A DNA stretch of 64,000 nt from Paracoccus lichenicola (GCF_009708075.1 NZ_WMBT01000005.1:186001-250000); one strand, 5' to 3'. Positions 16,859-26,193 are shown, counted from the stretch's first letter. Notes: generated by a model from the letters alone, not told the origin. A program made the numbers and translations.

Positions 16859-18238
16859 ATGTCCCTCGACCTTCCCCCGAACGACCTGTCCCACGTTGTC
16901 GCGGCCGACCGCGCGCATGTCTGGCACCACCTGAGCCAGCACAAGCAATACGAGACCGCCGATCCGCGCGTCTTCGTGGAAGGCAAGGGGATGCGGCTGT
17001 GGGACGTGACCGGGCGCGAATACCTGGACGCGGTGTCGGGCGGCGTGTGGACGGTCAACGTGGGCTACGGCCGCACCTCCATCGCCGATGCGGTGCGCGA
17101 CCAGCTCGTGAAACTCAACTACTACGCGGGGGCGGCAGGCAACGTGCCGGCGGCGCTGTTCGCGGAACGGCTGACCCGGAAGATGCCGGGGATGAGCCGG
17201 GTGTATTACTCGAACTCCGGCTCCGAGGCCAACGAGAAGGCCTACAAGATGGTCCGCCAGATCGCCCACCGCCAGCACGGCGGGCGCAAGTGGAAGATCC
17301 TGTATCGCGACCGCGACTATCACGGCACCACCATCGGCACGCTGGCGACCTCGGGGCAGGACCAGCGGGCGGCGCAATACGGGCCATACCCCGACGGCTT
17401 CGTGCGGGTGCCCCATTGCCTCGAATACCGGGCGCAGTGGGACGTGGAACATTATGGCGAGCGGGCCGCCGACGCCATCGAGGAGGTGATCCTGCGCGAG
17501 GGTCCCGACACCGTGGGCGCCCTGGTGCTGGAGCCGATCACCGCGGGCGGCGGCGTGATCGTGCCGCCCGAGGGCTATTGGCCGCGGGTGGAGGAGATCT
17601 GCCGCAAGTACGGCATCCTTTTGCACCTCGACGAGGTGGTCTGCGGGCTTGGCCGCACCGGCACCTGGTTCGGATACCAGCACTACGGCATTCGGCCCGA
17701 CATCGTGACCATGGCCAAGGGGGTGGCCTCGGGCTATGCGGCGATTTCCTGCACGGTGACGACGGAAGCCGTGTTCGAGCAGTTCAAGGACGACGCCTCG
17801 GACCCGATGGGCTACTTCCGCGACATCTCGACCTTCGGGGGCTGCACGGCGGGTCCGGTGGCAGCGTTGGAAAACATGCGCATCATCGAGGACGAGGGGC
17901 TGCTGGAGAACACCGCCGCCATGGGCGCGCGGGTGCTGGCCAACCTGCGGGCCTTGCAGGACAAGCATCCGGTGATCGGCGACGTGCGCGGCAAGGGGCT
18001 GTTCTGCGGGGCCGAGCTGGTGGCGGACCGCGCCAGCAAGGAACCGCTGGACGAGCGCCGCGTGCAGGCGGTGGTGGCCGAGTGCCTGGCGCAAGGCGTG
18101 ATCATCGGCGCCACCAACCGGTCCTTGCCCGGGCTGAACAACACGCTGTGCCTGTCGCCCGCCCTGATCGCCACCCCGGACGACATCGACCGCATCACCG
18201 ATGCCATCGACGGGGCGCTGGCAAAGGTCATGGGGTAG
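16859..18238 (+). CDS. tpa: Taurine-pyruvate aminotransferase (class III, PLP)
   Basis: 459-residue class III aminotransferase. The N-terminus (ADRAHVWHHLSQHKQYE) and VSGGVWTVNVGYGR are characteristic of Tpa of the Roseobacter/Paracoccus group, which converts taurine and pyruvate to sulfoacetaldehyde and alanine. The PLP lysine is Lys287 (MAKGVASGY). The usual partners (tauR, xsc, pta, tauABC) are not in this window, so the role rests on sequence alone; another omega-amino acid pyruvate transaminase is the alternative. It converges on the minus-strand ClpP-like gene. Confidence 0.75.
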   Translation: MSLDLPPNDLSHVVAADRAHVWHHLSQHKQYETADPRVFVEGKGMRLWDVTGREYLDAVSGGVWTVNVGYGRTSIADAVRDQLVKLNYYAGAAGNVPAALFAERLTRKMPGMSRVYYSNSGSEANEKAYKMVRQIAHRQHGGRKWKILYRDRDYHGTTIGTLATSGQDQRAAQYGPYPDGFVRVPHCLEYRAQWDVEHYGERAADAIEEVILREGPDTVGALVLEPITAGGGVIVPPEGYWPRVEEICRKYGILLHLDEVVCGLGRTGTWFGYQHYGIRPDIVTMAKGVASGYAAISCTVTTEAVFEQFKDDASDPMGYFRDISTFGGCTAGPVAALENMRIIEDEGLLENTAAMGARVLANLRALQDKHPVIGDVRGKGLFCGAELVADRASKEPLDERRVQAVVAECLAQGVIIGATNRSLPGLNNTLCLSPALIATPDDIDRITDAIDGALAKVMG

Positions 18239-18288
18239 GACAACGGGACGGCACGGAACCATCCCGCGCCGCCGCTGCGCGCAACACC

Positions 18289-19005
18289 CTAGCCGCTGAC
18301 CAGCCCCAAGTCGGCCATCACGTCCGGGGTCAGGATGTTGATCTCCTCGGGCGGGGTGCGCAGGGCGTATGACATCAGCCGCAGGTCCACGCCCATGTCC
18401 GCCAGGTAATCCATGACCCCCGCCTGTCCGCGCTGCACGTCGCGGATGGCCATGAAGGCGGGAAGGATCGTGTTCTTGCCGAAATCGTGCTGGTGGACGC
18501 CGACCACCCCGGTCGGCGCGACCTGCCGGTTCGTGCCGCCGGCCAGGATATAGGGGCAGGCCGACAGGCAGACCGCGCCGTCCGCGACCTCGGTATCGTA
18601 TCCCGCCGCGCGGATCGTGCGGCCGATGGCCAGGGCATCGCCGACCGACCCGCCCGAACTGTCCAGCGACACCCGCGTCCCGGAAGGCCGGTTCCGGTCC
18701 AGCCATGTGGCGAAGCGGTCGGCATCGCCCGGTGCGATCTGGCCCGCGATGCGGATCGCGTCCCCTTCGGCGGCAAACTCCAGCGCCTCGGGCATGGGCC
18801 GCATGGCCGGCGCGCCGGGTTCGGGGGCGCGCAGGTCGGGGCGATAAGGGCGGACCGCCGGTCCCTGGGCGGGCGGCGCGAACAGGCCCGGCGCGGGCGT
18901 GCCGGGCGTGCCCCGCAGATCCAGCGCCACGATCGCGCCCCCCATCAGCACCTGCGACAGCAGCACGGCCCGGATCGCCCCCTGCGGGGTCGAGAACAGC
19001 CCCAC
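18289..19005 (-). CDS. Membrane-anchored periplasmic ClpP/crotonase-like protein
   Basis: 238 residues: a short cytoplasmic start, one hydrophobic anchor (about residues 11-30), a Pro-rich linker and a ClpP-like domain. LDSSGGSVGDAL (115 on), CLSACPYI (Ser148 flanked by Cys146 and Cys150) and VHQHDF (His171, His173) resemble the nucleophile and His regions of SDH-type/ClpP-like periplasmic proteins. Proteolytic activity is unproven. GTG 19005 lies three bases after the stop of the upstream membrane gene, with GGGGGAA as ribosome binding site; the pair probably works together. Confidence 0.7.
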   Translation of the reverse strand: MGLFSTPQGAIRAVLLSQVLMGGAIVALDLRGTPGTPAPGLFAPPAQGPAVRPYRPDLRAPEPGAPAMRPMPEALEFAAEGDAIRIAGQIAPGDADRFATWLDRNRPSGTRVSLDSSGGSVGDALAIGRTIRAAGYDTEVADGAVCLSACPYILAGGTNRQVAPTGVVGVHQHDFGKNTILPAFMAIRDVQRGQAGVMDYLADMGVDLRLMSYALRTPPEEINILTPDVMADLGLVSG

Positions 19006-19007
19006 GG

Positions 19008-20273
19008 CTATTCCCCCGGCCGGATCAGCGCGCGCGGCGGATCGGCGGGTGCGGGTCCGGCGGGCTGGCGCAGCAGATCCGCCGCCGCCAGGGCCGCGCG
19101 CAATTCGCCCACCGTCATGCGGTCGTCGGTCAGCGTCTCGCCCCGCCCGCCGCGGATCGCGGATTGCACCACCATGATGATGAAGACCAGCACCGCCGGC
19201 AGCAGGTCGATGGAGATCGCGCCCGCCCAGGCCGGGATGAAATTGCCCGCATAGGCGATCACCGCATCCGCCGCCGACATGGGCGCATAGATCGCCTCGG
19301 ACGGCTGCGGCAGGGCCAGGACCTCGTTCGCCGCCGTGGTCAGGGTGGCGGCCCGCTGTTCCACCAGCGACAGGACGGAACTGATGGTGCTGTTCTGCCC
19401 CGCCCGCACGTCGGCCGTGCCGCCGTCCAGTTCGGGCAGGACCACCGCGTCGGCCAGATCCTGCGCCGCCCGCGCGACCAGCGGCGCGGGGTTCAACTGG
19501 CGCATCTGGGTGATCAGGCCGGAGAGTTGCACGGCATCCTCGGAAAAGCGGACGGTGCGGGCCTCGATCCCGCCGGGTTCCACCGACAGGCTGCGCATCC
19601 GGGCCAGGACGGTGTTGCCTTGGGCAAAGGCCTCCTCGATCGGCTGGGTCACGCCGGTCATCTGGTCTTCCAGGGCCTGAAGCTCGGACCCCTTCTGGGT
19701 CAGCACGCGGAACACCGCGCCGCGCCCTGAAAAGCCCGACAGGGTGCCGCCCGCCTCTTGTTCCGACAGGTCGGAAAAGCTTTGGCGCACCCGGGCCACG
19801 TCGCGCGACAGCGATTGGCCCGCGACCGCATTGGCATGGGCGCGTTCCAGGGCGGCCTGATACTGCTGCACGGTGGCCGCCATGTGCGTTTCCACCGCCG
19901 CGCCCCCGGCCAGGGCGGCGGCGTTCAGCCAGGACGACATGGCGATGATGGCGACGCAGCCAAGCGCCATGGTCAGCAAAAGCCCGCCGCGCGCCGAGGC
20001 CGTCCGCACGGCGGGCAAAAGCCGCAGCATGTAGGACCAGAAGACGAAGATCCCCACGGACACCGCGATGGAATAGGACAGCGCCGCGAAGGTCGTCCAG
20101 ACGCCCGGATCGTCCAGCAGCGTGCGCACCCCCAGATAGGTATAGATCCCCGATGCCGCCGCCAGCACGCCAAGCGCGGTCGAGCTGAAGGTATCGAGCC
20201 AATCGAGATGCCGTTCCAGTTCCCGCGCATAGCGGTCGCCGGAACGGTCTGCCGTCGCGAGGGGGTCGTCCAT
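19008..20273 (-). CDS. Uncharacterised membrane protein with large helical extracytoplasmic domain
   Basis: 421 residues, no family recognised. Three hydrophobic helices lie in the first 130 residues, then about 230 residues of mostly helical soluble sequence, then a last membrane helix (LLPAVLVFIIMVV) and a short polar tail. ATG 20273 (MDDPLATADR) is preferred because GGAGAG lies just upstream; an in-frame ATG at 20321 adds 16 unlikely residues. It is co-transcribed with the ClpP-like gene, and a partner or substrate-presenting role is a guess from context. Confidence 0.72.
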   Translation of the reverse strand: MDDPLATADRSGDRYARELERHLDWLDTFSSTALGVLAAASGIYTYLGVRTLLDDPGVWTTFAALSYSIAVSVGIFVFWSYMLRLLPAVRTASARGGLLLTMALGCVAIIAMSSWLNAAALAGGAAVETHMAATVQQYQAALERAHANAVAGQSLSRDVARVRQSFSDLSEQEAGGTLSGFSGRGAVFRVLTQKGSELQALEDQMTGVTQPIEEAFAQGNTVLARMRSLSVEPGGIEARTVRFSEDAVQLSGLITQMRQLNPAPLVARAAQDLADAVVLPELDGGTADVRAGQNSTISSVLSLVEQRAATLTTAANEVLALPQPSEAIYAPMSAADAVIAYAGNFIPAWAGAISIDLLPAVLVFIIMVVQSAIRGGRGETLTDDRMTVGELRAALAAADLLRQPAGPAPADPPRALIRPGE

Positions 20274-20434
20274 CGGCTCTCCACGCAGGATGTCATGACG
20301 ATCCGAGATAACGGCGCGCAAGGCCGCAAGTCACGCCACGAGCGGTCACAGTTTGGCGAGACGGCCGCCTCCGGCACCAGGATCGGCATGGCCGGCTTTT
20401 CCCGGCGGGAGCAAAAACCCGCCGGCCCGCGTTG

Positions 20435-21745
20435 ATGGCGATGGCAAGCTTTCTCCAGCCCGACCCTTACATTCTGGTCCTGACCGGCGCAGGCTTCCTG
20501 ATCGCCCTGGTGGCCTGGCTGCCCCTGGCGCTGCGGCGGCTTCCCTTGTCGCTGCCCATCGTCTGCATCGGCCTGGGGGCGGCGCTGTTCTCGTGGCCGG
20601 GGGTGGGGCTGGACCCCTCGCCCCTGGACTGGCCCGAGTTCACCGAACGCTTCACCGAATTCGTGGTGATCATCGCGCTGATGGGGGCGGGGCTGAAGCT
20701 GGACCGGGTGTTCGGACTGCGCCGCTGGGAGGTGACCTGGCGGCTGATCCTTGTCACGCTTCCGCTCAGCATCGTGGCCATCACGGTTCTGGCCGGGACA
20801 TGGCTGGGCCTGCCCTGGCCCGTGGCGCTGCTGCTGGGCGCGGTGCTGGCGCCGACCGATCCGGTCCTCGCGTCCGACGTGCAGGTCGGCCCGCCCAAGA
20901 GCGGCGAGGAGGACGAAGTGCGCTTCGGCCTCACCTCCGAGGCGGGCATGAACGACGGCGCGGCCTTTCCCTTTGTCCATCTGGCCATCGCCCTGGCCCT
21001 GGCCGCCGCCACGGGCGAACCCTGGGCCGCGAAATGGCTGTCCTACAACGTCCTGTGGGAGATCGGCGCGGGCGTCGCGGGCGGCTGGCTGATCGGCCGG
21101 GCCTTCGGCTGGGTCACCTTCCGCATCCCGGCCGAAACCAAGCTTGCGCAGACCGGCGACGGGCTGATCGCGCTGGCGGCCACCTTCGTGTCCTATGGCC
21201 TGACCGAGATCATCCATTCCTATGGCTTCCTGTCGGTCTTCGTCACCGCCCTGACCTTCCGCCATGCCCATCGCAGCCATGATTTCCACCGCGAGATGCA
21301 CGACGTTACCGAACAGATCGAGCGTCTGGCGATGATGGTGCTGCTGCTGCTGTTCGGGGGCGCGCTGGCCCGGGGCCTGCTGGAGGGGCTGTCCTGGGCG
21401 GATGTCGCGGCGGCGGGGGTCATCCTGCTGGTGATCCGGCCGGTCACGGGGCTGGCGGGCCTCTGGGGCTTCCCCGCCGCGCGGGCCGAAAAGCTGACCA
21501 TCGCCTTTTTCGGCATCCGGGGGGTGGGATCCTTCTACTATCTGGCCTATGGCCTGAACCACATGGAGGTCGCGGGGGCCGAGCGGCTGTGGGCCATCGT
21601 GGGTCTGGTGGTCCTTCTGTCCGTCCTGATGCACGGGCTGACGGTGACGCCCATCATGCGCCTTCTGGACCGCAGGCAGGGCAGGGACCCGGATGCCGAT
21701 TCCGTGCCGCCGCCCGGCCTGCAGGGTCCGGGGGCAGGGGACTGA
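20435..21745 (+). CDS. Na+/H+ (cation/proton) antiporter, CPA1/NhaP type
   Basis: 436-residue polytopic protein with about 12 hydrophobic helices. The CPA1 core motif TDPVLASDVQVGPP and SEAGMNDGAAFPFV (with the Asn-Asp pair) mark the ion site; FGIRGVGSFYYL is also typical. It exchanges protons for Na+ or K+ across the inner membrane. Ribosome binding site is weak; ATG 20435, ATG 20441 or TTG 20432 could be the start. The 160 bases separating it from the divergent membrane gene show no clear signal. Confidence 0.85.
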   Translation: MAMASFLQPDPYILVLTGAGFLIALVAWLPLALRRLPLSLPIVCIGLGAALFSWPGVGLDPSPLDWPEFTERFTEFVVIIALMGAGLKLDRVFGLRRWEVTWRLILVTLPLSIVAITVLAGTWLGLPWPVALLLGAVLAPTDPVLASDVQVGPPKSGEEDEVRFGLTSEAGMNDGAAFPFVHLAIALALAAATGEPWAAKWLSYNVLWEIGAGVAGGWLIGRAFGWVTFRIPAETKLAQTGDGLIALAATFVSYGLTEIIHSYGFLSVFVTALTFRHAHRSHDFHREMHDVTEQIERLAMMVLLLLFGGALARGLLEGLSWADVAAAGVILLVIRPVTGLAGLWGFPAARAEKLTIAFFGIRGVGSFYYLAYGLNHMEVAGAERLWAIVGLVVLLSVLMHGLTVTPIMRLLDRRQGRDPDADSVPPPGLQGPGAGD

Positions 21746-21809
21746 TCCGCCGCGGACTGCCGCAGCCTGCGTCGAAAGGACGCAAGCCCGCGCCATTCAA
21801 TACCTGATG

Positions 21810-21850
21810 CAATCAATCTGGATTGACTTGTGCGACAGATCGCATAGTGA
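21810..21850 (+). promoter_or_regulatory. Putative efe operon promoter with overlapping inverted repeat
   Basis: TTGACT (21823-21828), 16 nt, TAGTGA (21845-21850) fit a housekeeping promoter about 100 nt before efeU. An inverted repeat CAATC-N6-GATTG (21810-21825) overlaps the -35 box and could be an operator for an iron regulator such as RirA or Irr. The regulator is a guess; no exact known box is seen. Confidence 0.45.
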
Positions 21851-21948
21851 ACGCCGGGCGGGCAGCCTTGGCCCGTCAGGATAATGCCGCGACACGGCGC
21901 CGCCGGAGATCTGCCCCGGTGCCGCCGCGACACAGCGGAGGAGACGCC

Positions 21949-22779
21949 ATGGTCGCACCCTTTCTCATCATGCTGCGCGAGGGGCTGGAGGCCGCGCTGA
22001 TCGTGGGCATCATCGCGGGATACCTGCGCCAGACCGGCCGCGCCGCCTGGCTGCCCGCCGTCTGGATCGGCATCTTCCTGGCCGTCGCCACCGCCCTGTT
22101 CGCGGGCGCCGCCCTGCAGCTTGCCAGCGCGTCCTTCCCGCAAAAGGCGCAGGAACTGATCGAGGCCGTGATCGGCTTCGTGGCCGTGGCGGTGCTGGTC
22201 TGGATGGTCTTCTGGATGCGCCGCGCCGCGCGGTCGATCAAGGGCGAATTGCACGATTCGGTCGATGCCGCCGTGCAGGGCGGTGCCTGGGCGCTGATCG
22301 GCATGGTCTTCCTGGCCGTCGCGCGCGAGGGGCTGGAATCGGTCTTCTTCCTGCTGGCGATCTTCCAGCAAAGCCGCGACGCCATGGCGCCGCTGGGGGC
22401 GTTGCTGGGGGTGCTTGCATCCGCCGGGATCGGCTGGGCGATCTATGCGGGCGCGCTGCGGCTGGATCTGCGGCGCTTCTTCCGCTGGACGGGCGTCTTC
22501 ATCCTGCTGGTCGCCGGCGGGCTGCTGGCCGGGTCGCTGAAGGCCCTGCACGAGGCCGGGATCTGGAACGGCCTGCAGGCGCGCGCCTATGACATCAGCC
22601 ATGTCCTGCCCGAAACCGGCCCGCTGGGCACGGTGCTGGCGGGCATCCTGGGCTATCGCGAGGCGCCCACCCTGGGCGAGGCCGCGGTCTATGCCGTCTT
22701 TCTGGCCGTGACCCTGTTCCTGTTCCTGCGCCCCGATGCGCCCCGCGCCGCGCCACGGCGCCAACCGGCCGAGACCTGA
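21949..22779 (+). CDS. efeU: Iron permease EfeU (FTR1 family)
   Basis: 276-residue inner-membrane permease of the FTR1/OFeT family, importing iron in the EfeUOB system. Two REGLE iron motifs are present, at residues 10-14 and 126-130, each within a membrane helix; about seven helices in all. ATG 21949 has GCGGAGGAG upstream and gives the usual short N-terminus before REGLE. It is the first gene of efeU-efeO-efeB-efeM with 2-44 nt gaps. Confidence 0.93.
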   Translation: MVAPFLIMLREGLEAALIVGIIAGYLRQTGRAAWLPAVWIGIFLAVATALFAGAALQLASASFPQKAQELIEAVIGFVAVAVLVWMVFWMRRAARSIKGELHDSVDAAVQGGAWALIGMVFLAVAREGLESVFFLLAIFQQSRDAMAPLGALLGVLASAGIGWAIYAGALRLDLRRFFRWTGVFILLVAGGLLAGSLKALHEAGIWNGLQARAYDISHVLPETGPLGTVLAGILGYREAPTLGEAAVYAVFLAVTLFLFLRPDAPRAAPRRQPAET

Positions 22780-22781
22780 TC

Positions 22782-23957
22782 ATGACCGACACGCATCCCC
22801 CCCGCACGGGCCTTGGCCTTGCCGTCGCAGCCGCCGCCATGCTGGTCGTCGCGGGCGGCGGCGCCTTCTGGTATGCCACGCAGCGCAATGCCGCCGCCAA
22901 CCCCGAGGCCCCGGCCGACATGACCGTCAGCGTCGGCGCCGAGACCTGCGATCCGCGGGACATCACGGTCCCCGGCGGCAACCGCAGCTTCCGGATCGTG
23001 AACGCGTCCGACCGCCCGATCGAATGGGAAATCCTCGACGGCGTGATGGTCGTGGCCGAGCGCGAGAACATCGCCCCCGGCTTTCGCCAGACCCTGACCG
23101 TGCAGCTTGCGCCCGGCGATTACGCCATCACCTGCGGGCTGTTGTCGAACCCGCGCGGCACGCTGCACGTCACCCCCTCGGACGAGGCGGCGGTGGCCGC
23201 GTCCGAGGTAACGTTGCGCAAGTTCCTGGGGCCGCTGTCGGAATACCGCGTTTATCTGGTCCTGCAGTCCGCCAAGGCCGTGAAGGCGGCCGAGGCGCTG
23301 CGCGAGGCCATCGCGGCGGGCGATCTGGCCGCTGCGCAGGCCGCGTGGAAGGCCGCCCGCATCCCTTATCGCCAGATCGAGCCGCTGGCCTCGCGCATGG
23401 CGGATCTGGAAAACGCCATCGACCCGAACGCGGTCTATCTGGCGGGGCAGGAAGGCGACCCGGGCTTTACCGGCTATCACCGGCTGGAATACGGGCTGTT
23501 CGGGCAGAACAGCACCGACGGCCTGGCACCCGTTGCCGACCGGCTGGTGGCCGACCTGACGGATCTGTCCGCCCGCCTGAAGGCGGTGGAGATCGACCCG
23601 GCCTTGCTGATCGGCCTGCCCGGCGCGATGGCGGGCCAGCTTGCCACCGCCCACGTTCCCGCGGGCGAGAACCGCTATGCCGGAAACGACCTCGACGAAT
23701 TGCAGGCCAGCCTGGACGGGATCGGCAAGCTGACCGGCCTGCTGCGGCCGGTCCTGGCGGGCGTCGATCCGGGCCTGGAAGGCGACATCGGCGCCGCGCA
23801 GGACAAGGCGGAACGGGATCTGGCCAGCCTGAAGCAGGGCGACGCTTGGCCCGCCTATGACCAGGTGACGGATGACCGGCGGCAGCAACTGGCCGGGTCG
23901 CTGACCGCGCTGCAAACGGCGCTGGACCGGATGCAGCCGGTGATCGGGATCAACTGA
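22782..23957 (+). CDS. efeO: Iron uptake protein EfeO (cupredoxin plus M75 domain)
   Basis: 391 residues: N-terminal membrane anchor or uncleaved signal (about 10-32), a cupredoxin-like domain (about 45-135, with Cys in AETCDPRD and ITCGLLS), and an M75 imelysin-type domain from about 145. The M75 signature HxxE is at His233-Glu236 (HRLEYG). EfeO is thought to bind and present periplasmic iron to EfeU. The gene starts two bases after efeU. Confidence 0.9.
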   Translation: MTDTHPPRTGLGLAVAAAAMLVVAGGGAFWYATQRNAAANPEAPADMTVSVGAETCDPRDITVPGGNRSFRIVNASDRPIEWEILDGVMVVAERENIAPGFRQTLTVQLAPGDYAITCGLLSNPRGTLHVTPSDEAAVAASEVTLRKFLGPLSEYRVYLVLQSAKAVKAAEALREAIAAGDLAAAQAAWKAARIPYRQIEPLASRMADLENAIDPNAVYLAGQEGDPGFTGYHRLEYGLFGQNSTDGLAPVADRLVADLTDLSARLKAVEIDPALLIGLPGAMAGQLATAHVPAGENRYAGNDLDELQASLDGIGKLTGLLRPVLAGVDPGLEGDIGAAQDKAERDLASLKQGDAWPAYDQVTDDRRQQLAGSLTALQTALDRMQPVIGIN

Positions 23958-23958
23958 G

Positions 23959-25227
23959 ATGCGCCACCTTGCCCCCAACCGCCGCGCCGTTCTTCTGGCC
24001 CTGGGCGCCAGCGGCCTTGCCCTGGCCGCGCGGGCGCAAGGCCCCGTGCCCCAGGTCAGCGACGCGCCCGCGGCGGAACCCCGCGACACCGCCCGCCGCG
24101 TGCCGTTCCACGGGCCGCATCAGGCGGGCATCACCACGCCGCGCCCGGAAAACGGGCTGGTGGCGTCCTTCGACGTGGTGGCGACCTCGCTGGACGATCT
24201 GGAACGGATGCTGCGGCTTCTGACCGACCGGGCGCGGTTCCTGACGGAAGGCGGCCCGGTCCCCGACCTGGATCCGGCCCTGCCCCCCGCCGATTCCGGC
24301 CTGCTGGGACCGGTGATCCAGCCCGACAACCTGACGATCACCGTGGCCTTGGGCGCGTCCCTCTTCGAGAACCGGCCCTGGCTTGCCGGCCTGAAGCCCG
24401 CCCGGTTGCAGCGCATGGCGCAGTTTCCGAACGACGCGCTGGACCCGGATCTGTGCCATGGCGACCTGTCGATCCAGTTCTGCGCCAATCACCCCGACAG
24501 CACCATCCACGCCCTGCGCGACATTGTGAAGACCCTGTCGGAATTCCTGGTCCTGCGCTGGATGGTCGAGGGCGACGTGCCCCCCGTCCTCGCCGACGCC
24601 CGTGGCGCCACGCCAAGCGCGCGCAACTTCCTGGGCTTCCGCGACGGATCGGCCAACCCCGATTCAAACGATGCGGCGCTGATGGACCGGATCGTCTGGA
24701 CCACGGGGCCGCATGAACCCGGCTGGGCGCAAGGCGGCAGCTATCAGGCCGTGCGCATCATCCGCAACATGGTGGAACGCTGGGACCGCACGCCGCTGGT
24801 CGAACAGGAACGCATCTTCGGCCGCACCAAGATGTCGGGCGCGCCGCTGGACAACCCCGACGCCACCGAACACCACGTGCCCGACTATGCCGCCGATCCC
24901 GAAGGGCGCGCGATCCCGCATGACGCCCATATCCGGCTGGCCAACCCGCGCGATGCGGAAAGCCAGCGCCACCTGATGCTGCGCCGTCCCTTCAACTATT
25001 CGCGCGGCGTGCTGCCCAACGGCCAGTTGGACCAGGGCCTGCTGTTCATCTGCTACCAGGCCGACCTGGAAGCGGGCTTCATCGCCGTCCAGAACCGCCT
25101 GAACGGCGAGCCGCTGGAGGAGTACGTCAAGCCCGTCGGCGGCGGGTATTTCTTTGCCCTGCCCGGGGTCCGCGACAAGGCGGATTATCTGGGCCGGGCG
25201 CTTGTCGATGCAGCCCGGCGGACCTGA
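23959..25227 (+). CDS. efeB: Deferrochelatase/peroxidase EfeB (DyP type, Tat exported)
   Basis: 422-residue heme-containing DyP-type peroxidase. The N-terminus has a Tat signal (NRRAVLLALGASGLALAARA), the DyP hallmark GFRDGS is at 226-231, the heme-ligand region is HIRLANPR, and the distal Arg lies in LRRPFNYSRG. It works in the periplasm, oxidising iron or acting on heme for the EfeUO importer. One base separates it from efeO. Confidence 0.93.
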   Translation: MRHLAPNRRAVLLALGASGLALAARAQGPVPQVSDAPAAEPRDTARRVPFHGPHQAGITTPRPENGLVASFDVVATSLDDLERMLRLLTDRARFLTEGGPVPDLDPALPPADSGLLGPVIQPDNLTITVALGASLFENRPWLAGLKPARLQRMAQFPNDALDPDLCHGDLSIQFCANHPDSTIHALRDIVKTLSEFLVLRWMVEGDVPPVLADARGATPSARNFLGFRDGSANPDSNDAALMDRIVWTTGPHEPGWAQGGSYQAVRIIRNMVERWDRTPLVEQERIFGRTKMSGAPLDNPDATEHHVPDYAADPEGRAIPHDAHIRLANPRDAESQRHLMLRRPFNYSRGVLPNGQLDQGLLFICYQADLEAGFIAVQNRLNGEPLEEYVKPVGGGYFFALPGVRDKADYLGRALVDAARRT

Positions 25228-25271
25228 CCGCCCAGCCAACCCCCTGGACGATCCCAACCGGAGAACACGCC

Positions 25272-26090
25272 ATGATCTCCCCCTTCCTTCGCAGCACGGC
25301 CCTGGGCCTTGCGCTTGCCGGTCCCGCGCTGGCGGCAGACCCGTCGCTGGACCTTGTCGGGCCGTTGTCCGACTACAAGATCTTCGTGGCCGAAAACACC
25401 GCGCAACTGGTGAGCGATGCCGAGGCCTTCACGGCCGCGATCAAGGCGGGCGACCTGGACAAGGCCAAGGCGCTGTTCGCGCCGACCCGCACCAGCTATG
25501 AGCGGGTCGAACCCATCGCCGAGCTGTTCTCGGATCTGGACGTGTCGATCGACGCCCGCGCCGACGACTATGAAAAGGCCGAACAGGACCCGGGCTTTAC
25601 CGGCTTTCACCGCATCGAATACGGGCTGTGGTCCGAAGGCTCGACACAGGGGCTGGAGGGTCATGCCGACCGCCTGCTGGCCGACATCCGCGAACTGGAC
25701 AGCCGCATCACCGCGCTGACCTTTCCGCCCGAAGTGGTGGTGGGCGGCGCGGCCGTGCTGATGGAGGAGGTCGCGGCCACCAAGATCTCGGGCGAGGAAG
25801 ACCGCTACAGCCGCACCGACCTGTGGGATTTCGACGCGAATTTCGAGGGCGCGGAAAAGATCTACACGCTGTTCCGCCCCCTGATCGCGGACGGCGAGGC
25901 CGATTTCGTCGCCAAGGTGGACGGCAACTTCCAGGCGGTCAGGGAGGTGCTGGCCAAGTACGAGACGCCCGAGGGCGGCTTCGTGTCCTATGAGGAGCTG
26001 ACCGACAGCGACCGCAACATCCTGTCGGCCAAGGTCAACACGCTGGCCGAGGATCTGGCAACCCTGCGCGGCAAGCTGGGCCTGGGCTGA
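25272..26090 (+). CDS. efeM: EfeM-type M75 domain protein (second, cupredoxin-less EfeO)
   Basis: 272 residues: a cleavable signal peptide ending ALA-AD near residue 22, followed by one M75 domain with HRIEYG (His113, Glu116). It lacks the cupredoxin domain of EfeO and so fits the EfeM class. Having both EfeO and EfeM in one operon suggests two periplasmic iron carriers for the same permease. A good GGAGAAC Shine-Dalgarno precedes ATG 25272. Confidence 0.88.
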   Translation: MISPFLRSTALGLALAGPALAADPSLDLVGPLSDYKIFVAENTAQLVSDAEAFTAAIKAGDLDKAKALFAPTRTSYERVEPIAELFSDLDVSIDARADDYEKAEQDPGFTGFHRIEYGLWSEGSTQGLEGHADRLLADIRELDSRITALTFPPEVVVGGAAVLMEEVAATKISGEEDRYSRTDLWDFDANFEGAEKIYTLFRPLIADGEADFVAKVDGNFQAVREVLAKYETPEGGFVSYEELTDSDRNILSAKVNTLAEDLATLRGKLGLG

Positions 26091-26142
26091 TCCTGATCCG
26101 GCGCGGCTGTCCGGTCGCGGGCCTGGACAACGGCAAGACATG

Positions 26143-26170
26143 AAAAATCCCCGCGCCAAGGCGCGGGGAT
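26143..26170 (-). terminator. Rho-independent terminator after the DUF2382 operon
   Basis: Perfect 10-bp stem ATCCCCGCGC / GCGCGGGGAT (26147-26170) with a four-base loop. On the minus strand it is followed by a T run (26147-26143), so it terminates the minus-strand stress operon ending at 26194. It could also act on efeM readthrough, though plus-strand T residues are lacking. Confidence 0.85.
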
Positions 26171-26193
26171 CCGTGAATGCGGCAAGAAGGCCG

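Noticed and set aside
15938..18706. 922-codon minus-strand frame opposite the phosphoribosyltransferase and tpa
   Set aside because: Antisense to genes with intact motifs; His/Gly/Arg-rich translation without domains.
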